Source: Caballeronia insecticola (GTDB lineage Bacteria; Pseudomonadota; Gammaproteobacteria; Burkholderiales; Burkholderiaceae). Taken from it: DNA of 64,000 nucleotides. The stretch's first letter is position 1, and each line of letters starts with the position of its first letter. A model generated the notes under the pieces. It did no database searches. It was not told the DNA's origin and saw only the letters and a list, made by a program, of their open reading frames with translations. Made by a program: the position numbers and the translations under genes. Shown one piece after another: positions 58,970 through 64,000 of this stretch. Where the stretch lies: the NCBI RefSeq assembly GCF_000402035.1, contig NC_021287.1:2604001-2668000 (forward strand). The letters run 5' to 3'.

Positions 58970-60815
58970 ATCCGTTCGACGGACCGACTTTGTCGAGGCT
59001 CTTCAAAAACGTATCCGCCGATTCGTAGCCGACCACGCGCGCGACTTCGTTGCCTTGCGCATCGAAGAAGATGATGCCCGGCGGGCCGAACAACTTGAAG
59101 CGCTTGAGCAAGGCTTGATCGTCGGTGTTGTTCGCGGTCACGTCAGCGCGCAGGAGATTCAATTGCGCGAGGCGCGCCTGCACGCGGGCGTCGGAGAACG
59201 TCAGTTTCTCCATTTCCTTGCAGGACACGCACCAGTCGGCGTAGAAATCGAGCATCGCGGGACGCGTGGCTGCTTTGAGCGTCGAATCCAGTTCCGCCGA
59301 TGAACGCACCGGCGCAAAGGCCGGTCCTTGCGATGCCGAGTTCGTGGCACTCGCGGCCGTAGACGCATCGCCGCGTGACGCCAGCACGGCGAGCGGTCGC
59401 AGCGGATCGGTCGAACCTGCCGCCAGTCCGACGAGCAACGTCGCTGCCCAGATGGCGAACGCCGCGCCGAGTCCACGCCCGAGCCGCTTCCACACGCCGA
59501 CAGGCGTCGCCGCGCCCGACGAGAACAGTCCGAGCGAGGCCGCCGCAATCAACAGCCACAGGGCGGCCAGCAACATCTGCGCGACGACGCCGATCACCGG
59601 CCATACGATCCACAACGCAGCCGCCAGCAGGATCACGCCGAAGAACACCTTCACGCCGTCCATCCACGCGCCGGCGCGCGGCAGAATCGAGCCTGCGCCG
59701 AATCCGATGACGAGCAGCGGCACGCCGAGACCGATGCCCATCGCGAACAACGCTGCGCCGCCGAGCACCGCGTTGCCCGTATGCGCGATGAACGCGAGCA
59801 CGGCGAAGAGCGGCGCCGTCATGCATGCGCCGACGACGAGCGCGGAGAGCGCGCCCATCACCGCGACTGCGGCGAACTTGCCGCCGCCGCGCTTCTGCGA
59901 TGCCTCGTTGACGCCGCTTTGCCAACGCTCAGGCAGCGCGATGTCGATGCCCGAAATCAGCGCGATGGCGAAAGCCGCGAGCAGCACGCCGAACGCGCCG
60001 AGCACCCACGGATTCTGCAGCCACGCGCCGAGGCTCTGGCCGATCAGCGCGGCGGCAATGCCGAGCACGGTGTACACGAGCGCCATGCCGACGACATACG
60101 ACACCGACAGCGCAAAGCCACGCGAGCGCGTCACGCGCGCGCCCTCGCCGACGATGATCGCGGAGAGAATCGGAATCATCGGGTACGAACAGGGCAGCAG
60201 GCTCAGCACGACACCCGCGAGGAAATACAGCCCGACAACCGCAAAGAATCCGCCGCCTTCGAGCATCGATTGCGCGTAGTCGGCGCTCGTCGCGCGTTCG
60301 AACCAGGACGATGAATCTTCGGCGCTTTTGGCCACGACGGACGATGTCGCGCCGGCCGGTTGAAGCGCATCGCCTTTGACGCGGTAGACCTTCTCCATCG
60401 GCGGATAACAGATGCCCTGATCCGCGCAGCCCTGCGAGATCACGGCCAGTTCGAACGGGCCCTTCGCCTGCGTGACGGGAACGCGGATGAGCAACTCGCC
60501 GCGATAGGTCTCGACGTCCTTGTTGAACGTCTGATCGAAATGGACTTTGCCGGCGGGCAGTTGCGCGGTGCCGATGGTCGCGTCGCCGCTCTTCACCGCG
60601 AACGCGAAACGCTCCCGATACATGTAATAGCCGTCGGCGATCTTGTAGCGCACCTCCACTTCGCCGGGCTTTTCGCTTGCGCTGAACTTGAACGCGACGG
60701 CGGGATCGAGGAAATCGTCGGCTGCACGCGCGGCGCCCGACAGCAGCGAAAAAGCGCTCAGCAGGAAGAGCGCAGCCAGGATTCGACGCGCAGTGAGACG
60801 GGAAAACTCAAACAT
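58968..60815 (-). CDS. dsbD: thiol:disulfide interchange protein DsbD
   Basis: DsbD moves reducing power from cytosolic thioredoxin to the periplasm, for DsbC, CcmG-like proteins and cytochrome maturation. The protein has 615 residues. A signal peptide is followed by the N-terminal alpha domain with the cysteine pair QGCADQGICYPP. The eight-span beta domain has SLLPCSYPMIP and GACMTAPLF. The C-terminal thioredoxin-like domain has DWCVSCKEMEKL. All six catalytic cysteines are present. ATG 60815 lies within the 3' end of cutA. Confidence 0.96.
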   Translation of the reverse strand: MFEFSRLTARRILAALFLLSAFSLLSGAARAADDFLDPAVAFKFSASEKPGEVEVRYKIADGYYMYRERFAFAVKSGDATIGTAQLPAGKVHFDQTFNKDVETYRGELLIRVPVTQAKGPFELAVISQGCADQGICYPPMEKVYRVKGDALQPAGATSSVVAKSAEDSSSWFERATSADYAQSMLEGGGFFAVVGLYFLAGVVLSLLPCSYPMIPILSAIIVGEGARVTRSRGFALSVSYVVGMALVYTVLGIAAALIGQSLGAWLQNPWVLGAFGVLLAAFAIALISGIDIALPERWQSGVNEASQKRGGGKFAAVAVMGALSALVVGACMTAPLFAVLAFIAHTGNAVLGGAALFAMGIGLGVPLLVIGFGAGSILPRAGAWMDGVKVFFGVILLAAALWIVWPVIGVVAQMLLAALWLLIAAASLGLFSSGAATPVGVWKRLGRGLGAAFAIWAATLLVGLAAGSTDPLRPLAVLASRGDASTAASATNSASQGPAFAPVRSSAELDSTLKAATRPAMLDFYADWCVSCKEMEKLTFSDARVQARLAQLNLLRADVTANNTDDQALLKRFKLFGPPGIIFFDAQGNEVARVVGYESADTFLKSLDKVGPSNG

Positions 60816-61140
60816 GGAGAGGACGCTGCGTTTCTGCGTTGACCCACTGACCATAGTCGGGCGATGCATCCACCTGCCAGACCAGGATCTCGGGTGTTTC
60901 ATAAGGATGGCGAGCCGAGATCAAACGCTGCAGCTCCTCGGCGCGCGCGACACTCGTCTTGAACAACAACTGCACCTCTAGCGAAGACTCGAGCGCGCCT
61001 TTCCAGTGATACCGCGAAGCCACCGCGCCGAGATTCGACACGCACGCGGCGACGCGCGCCTCCAACGCCGCTTGCGCGAGCGAATCGGCTGCGGCGGTGT
61101 CGGGCAAGGTGGACAGCATCAGAACGACAGGGACATTCAC
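60808..61140 (-). CDS. cutA: divalent-ion tolerance protein CutA
   Basis: The 110 residues form a trimeric ferredoxin-like protein with CVSNLG, YHWKG, ELQRLISARHPYETPEIL and a C-terminal WV. Its role in copper tolerance is uncertain; in E. coli it also lies upstream of dsbD. I chose GTG 61140 (MNVPVVLML) because GGAG lies about 6 nt upstream. Its stop overlaps the dsbD start by 8 bp, implying coupling. Confidence 0.93.
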   Translation of the reverse strand: MNVPVVLMLSTLPDTAAADSLAQAALEARVAACVSNLGAVASRYHWKGALESSLEVQLLFKTSVARAEELQRLISARHPYETPEILVWQVDASPDYGQWVNAETQRPLHV

Positions 61141-61242
61141 TCGTGACTCCAGCGCGGCGGGGCGGCTATCTCGATATCGTAGCATCGCCGACGATTCGGC
61201 ATCTTGACGGTCAGGCGCGCTGAAAAGCCGCAGGCAGAATGC

Positions 61243-61269
61243 AAAAAGGCCAAGCTGAGCTTGGCCTTT
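61243..61269 (-). terminator. terminator of the alpha ribosomal operon
   Basis: A 10-bp stem AAAGGCCAAG with its complement around a 5-nt loop is followed on the minus strand by U5, 24 bp after rplQ. Confidence 0.85.
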
Positions 61270-61292
61270 CCGCTAACACTTTGAATCGGAAT

Positions 61293-61688
61293 TTATTCCG
61301 CTTCTTGCACTTCTTCCGTTTCTTCGACTTCCGGGCGATCCATCAACTGGACCAGCGCCATCGGTGCGTTGTCGCCGACGCGGAAACCGAACTTCAGGAT
61401 GCTGAGGTAGCCACCCGGACGGCTTGCGTAGCGCGGGCCGAGCACGTCGAACAGCTTCGCGACGGAATCACGGTCGCGCAGGCGGTTGAACGCCAGACGG
61501 CGGTTTGCCAGCGACGGCTTCTTGCCGAGCGTGATGAGGGGCTCGACGACCTTGCGCAGTTCCTTGGCCTTCGGCAGCGTCGTCTTAATGACTTCGTGCT
61601 CGATGAGCGAATTCGACATGTTGCGGAGCATTGCCAGACGATGGCTGCTCGTGCGGTTCAGTTTCCGCAGACCGTGCTTATGACGCAT
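61293..61688 (-). CDS. rplQ: 50S ribosomal protein L17
   Basis: This 131-residue protein has the L17 opening [20 protein letters not shown] and the [13 protein letters not shown] segment. It is last in the alpha operon. A short Glu-rich tail ([12 protein letters not shown]) is common in betaproteobacteria. Confidence 0.98.
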   Translation of the reverse strand: MRHKHGLRKLNRTSSHRLAMLRNMSNSLIEHEVIKTTLPKAKELRKVVEPLITLGKKPSLANRRLAFNRLRDRDSVAKLFDVLGPRYASRPGGYLSILKFGFRVGDNAPMALVQLMDRPEVEETEEVQEAE

Positions 61689-61846
61689 TTTCAGTTCCTT
61701 TAACGAGTTTTGATCCAGCTCTTCTATTGCGCCCCAAGTTTGGGAGCAGGCGCACGGGCCGGTCGAAAATAAAGCAAGACGCGGATTTTAAAGCAGAATC
61801 CGCGTCCGTGCCAACAGCTTTGCCAAATTCGGCAGCGACTTCGCTA

Positions 61847-62824
61847 TTACTTGTCGAGACCGGCCGGCGGCCAGTTTTCGAGCTTCATACCGAGCGTCAG
61901 GCCACGCGAAGCCAGCACTTCCTTGATTTCGTTCAGCGACTTGCGGCCCAGATTCGGCGTCTTCAACAGTTCGTTTTCCGTGCGCTGGATCAGATCGCCG
62001 ATGTAGTAGATGTTCTCGGCCTTCAGGCAGTTCGCGGAACGAACCGTGAGTTCGAGATCGTCCACCGGGCGCAGCAGGATCGGATCGATCTGCGGTGCAC
62101 GCGACGGCGCTTCCGCTGCCGCTTCGGTGCCTTCCAGCGCTGCGAACACCGACAACTGATCGACCAGAATGCGTGCCGACTGGCGGATCGCTTCTTCCGG
62201 CGAGATCACGCCGTTGGTCTCGATGTTCATCACGAGCTTGTCGAGGTCGGTACGCTGTTCGACACGCGCGCTTTCCACGGCGTAGCTCACGCGGCGAACC
62301 GGCGAGAACGAAGCATCCAGCACGATGCGACCGATAATCTTGGCCGACTCTTCGCCATAACGGCGCACGTTGCCCGGCACATAGCCGCGGCCTTTTTCGA
62401 TCTTGATCTGAACGTCGAGCTTACCGCCCTTCGACAGGTGCGCGACCACGTGCTCCGGATTGATGACCTCGCAATCATGCGCGAGTTCGATATCACCGGC
62501 CGTGACGACGCCTTCGCCTTCCTTGCGCAGCGTCACCGTGACTTCGTCGCGGTTGTGCAGCTTGAAAACGACACCCTTGAGGTTCAACAGCAGGTTGACC
62601 ACATCCTCTTGCACACCATCGAGCGTCGAGTATTCGTGCACGACGCCTGCGATCGTCACTTCGGTCGGCGCATAGCCGATCATCGACGACAACAGCACGC
62701 GCCGGAGCGCGTTACCCAAGGTGTGGCCATAGCCGCGTTCGAACGGCTCCATAACCACCTTCGCATGGTTTTCACCAAGCGATTCAACTGCAATGATCTT
62801 GGGCTTCAACAAACTGGTTTGCAT
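61847..62824 (-). CDS. rpoA: RNA polymerase alpha subunit RpoA
   Basis: The protein has 325 residues. The N-terminal dimerisation domain ([18 protein letters not shown]) is followed by a linker near 235 and the C-terminal domain ([39 protein letters not shown]) that contacts UP elements and activators. The order rpsK-rpsD-rpoA-rplQ is standard. Confidence 0.99.
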   Translation of the reverse strand: MQTSLLKPKIIAVESLGENHAKVVMEPFERGYGHTLGNALRRVLLSSMIGYAPTEVTIAGVVHEYSTLDGVQEDVVNLLLNLKGVVFKLHNRDEVTVTLRKEGEGVVTAGDIELAHDCEVINPEHVVAHLSKGGKLDVQIKIEKGRGYVPGNVRRYGEESAKIIGRIVLDASFSPVRRVSYAVESARVEQRTDLDKLVMNIETNGVISPEEAIRQSARILVDQLSVFAALEGTEAAAEAPSRAPQIDPILLRPVDDLELTVRSANCLKAENIYYIGDLIQRTENELLKTPNLGRKSLNEIKEVLASRGLTLGMKLENWPPAGLDK

Positions 62825-62970
62825 AGGTTTTCCTTTTCAATACCCTCGGCTCGTTACACCGATAAGGCTGACCGGTAACAACCTGGAAATAAACAGCCGA
62901 GGCTGCCCGTTGCCACCTGCAATCAGGCTCCCCGGCTGCAAATCCGGTTACCGCGCGTTCTGACGCGCGA

Positions 62971-63594
62971 TTAACGCGAATACAATTCGACGATCAGGCT
63001 TTCGTTGATGTCGCCGGCGATATCGCTACGCTCGGGCATCGACTTGAACGTGCCTTCGAACTTCTTCGCATCGACCGACACCCAGCTGGGCATTCCACCT
63101 TGCTCGGCCAGCGAGAGGGCTTCGACGATACGTGCCTGCTTGCGCGACTGCTCGCGCACGGACACGACATCGCCCGACTTCACTTGCAGCGACGGAATGT
63201 TCGCAACCTGACCGTTCACCATGATCGACTTGTGGCTGACGAGCTGACGTGCTTCTGCGCGCGTCGAGCCGAAGCCCATGCGATACACGACGTTGTCGAG
63301 ACGCGACTCGAGCAACTGCAGCAGGTTTTCGCCCGTCGGGCCCTTGCGGCGATCGGCTTCAGCGAAGTAGCGGCGGAACTGACGTTCCAGCACGCCGTAG
63401 ATACGCTTCACTTTTTGCTTTTCGCGCAATTGGGTGCCGTAGTCGGACGTACGTGCGCCCGAGATGCGGCCGTGCTGGCCGGGCTTGCTGTCGAGCTTGC
63501 ACTTGTCGGCGAGCGAGCGGCGTGCGCTCTTCAGGAACAGATCGGTGCCTTCACGGCGGGACAGTTTTGCTTTGGGACCGGTATAGCGTGCCAC
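62971..63594 (-). CDS. rpsD: 30S ribosomal protein S4
   Basis: The 207 residues are full length: [19 protein letters not shown], the S4 RNA-binding domain ([30 protein letters not shown]) and the final [11 protein letters not shown]4 is the primary 16S binder and in E. coli the translational repressor of this operon. I did not identify the target fold in the part of the leader available here. Confidence 0.99.
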   Translation of the reverse strand: MARYTGPKAKLSRREGTDLFLKSARRSLADKCKLDSKPGQHGRISGARTSDYGTQLREKQKVKRIYGVLERQFRRYFAEADRRKGPTGENLLQLLESRLDNVVYRMGFGSTRAEARQLVSHKSIMVNGQVANIPSLQVKSGDVVSVREQSRKQARIVEALSLAEQGGMPSWVSVDAKKFEGTFKSMPERSDIAGDINESLIVELYSR

Positions 63595-63753
63595 GTTGCA
63601 TCCTTAAATATTGATCACGCAGACTTCGTCGAACTTCGGTCTGCGCTAGTCCGAACCCGGTGGGTCGAACGGTGGGCTTAGATAAAGCTTCATAACGCAC
63701 GAAACCCGCCGATGCTCGCGCATCGACAGGAAACATGCGGTCGCGTCGGCGTA

Positions 63754-64000
63754 TTAGATACGACGGCGCTTCGGCGGACGGCAACCGTTGTGCGGGACCG
63801 GCGTCACGTCGGAGATCGCGGTGATCTTGATGCCAAGACCATGCAGCGCGCGCACCGCCGATTCACGGCCAGGACCGGGGCCCTTGATCCGCACTTCGAG
63901 GTTCTTCACGCCGTATTCCATCGCCACACGGCCAGCCGACTCGGCTGCCACCTGAGCTGCGAAGGGAGTCGACTTACGCGAACCCTTGAAGCCCTGACCA
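63754..64000 (-). CDS. rpsK: 30S ribosomal protein S11, C-terminal part
   Basis: The frame runs off the right edge; only the last ~81 codons are present. They read through [16 protein letters not shown] into [22 protein letters not shown] and end [18 protein letters not shown], the S11 C-terminus. It is followed by 159 bp and then rpsD. Confidence 0.98.
   Translation of the reverse strand, partial: GQGFKGSRKSTPFAAQVAAESAGRVAMEYGVKNLEVRIKGPGPGRESAVRALHGLGIKITAISDVTPVPHNGCRPPKRRRI

Overview
This window is a gene-dense, GC-rich stretch of a betaproteobacterial main chromosome. Gene content and order point to the Burkholderiaceae, most likely Caballeronia or Paraburkholderia: his genes with marC inside them and tatABC downstream, a combined mla cluster ending in ibaG-murA, pilMNOPQ-like genes followed by aroKB-dgt, and system II cytochrome c maturation next to cytochrome c4. 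The genus is inferred from gene order and protein recognition, not from a search. I see no prophage, CRISPR array, plasmid module, rRNA or tRNA. Almost everything is housekeeping.

Layout. 1-414 (+) is the end of an HtrA/Deg-type periplasmic protease. From about 22.3 kb down to 0.5 kb every gene is on the minus strand. In transcription order these are a TPP riboswitch with thiO-thiS-thiG-thiE (thiazole branch of thiamine synthesis), mlaF-mlaE-mlaD-mlaA-mlaC-mlaB (phospholipid retrieval from the outer membrane), an ABC-2 exporter pair, ibaG and murA, hisG-D-C-B-marC-hisH-A-F-I-E, a DUF4870 membrane protein, a HIT protein, and tatA-tatB-tatC. At 22.6-24.3 kb (+) is a one-polypeptide SbmA/YddA-type ABC transporter. 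At 24.4-30.7 kb (-) is gltB-gltD (glutamate synthase).

The 31-33 kb stretch is the least ordinary. It holds a REP-associated-transposase relative that has lost its catalytic residues, two palindromes and a promoter between that gene and gltB, an OmpW porin with a TTG start and rare TTA codons, and a YqjD/ElaB-like protein. Then (-) come dgt, ugpB-A-E-(ABM protein)-C-Q for glycerol-3-phosphate uptake, and upstream of dgt the pilM-pilN-pilOP-pilQ-aroK-aroB block, where PilO and PilP look fused. Divergent from pilM is a class A penicillin-binding protein (+), then cyaY (-), lptM-lysA (+), msrP-msrQ (-), resB-ccsB (-), a dihaem cytochrome c4 (-), engB (+), hemB (+), cutA-dsbD (-), and the end of the alpha ribosomal operon rpsK-rpsD-rpoA-rplQ (-).

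Links between modules. MsrP carries a twin-arginine signal and would be exported by the TatABC encoded at the other end. ResB/CcsB mature the cytochrome c4 encoded upstream of them. DsbD supplies the periplasmic reductant such maturation needs. MlaA-F, PBP1a, MurA, LptM and OmpW all act in the envelope.

The most interesting leads are the catalytically dead but intact RAYT-like protein beside paired palindromes at the gltB promoter; a candidate minus-strand small RNA between engB and hemB with an anti-Shine-Dalgarno loop and its own terminator; the PilO-PilP fusion with a short PilQ; and the ThiE N-terminal extension that may be a decayed ThiD.
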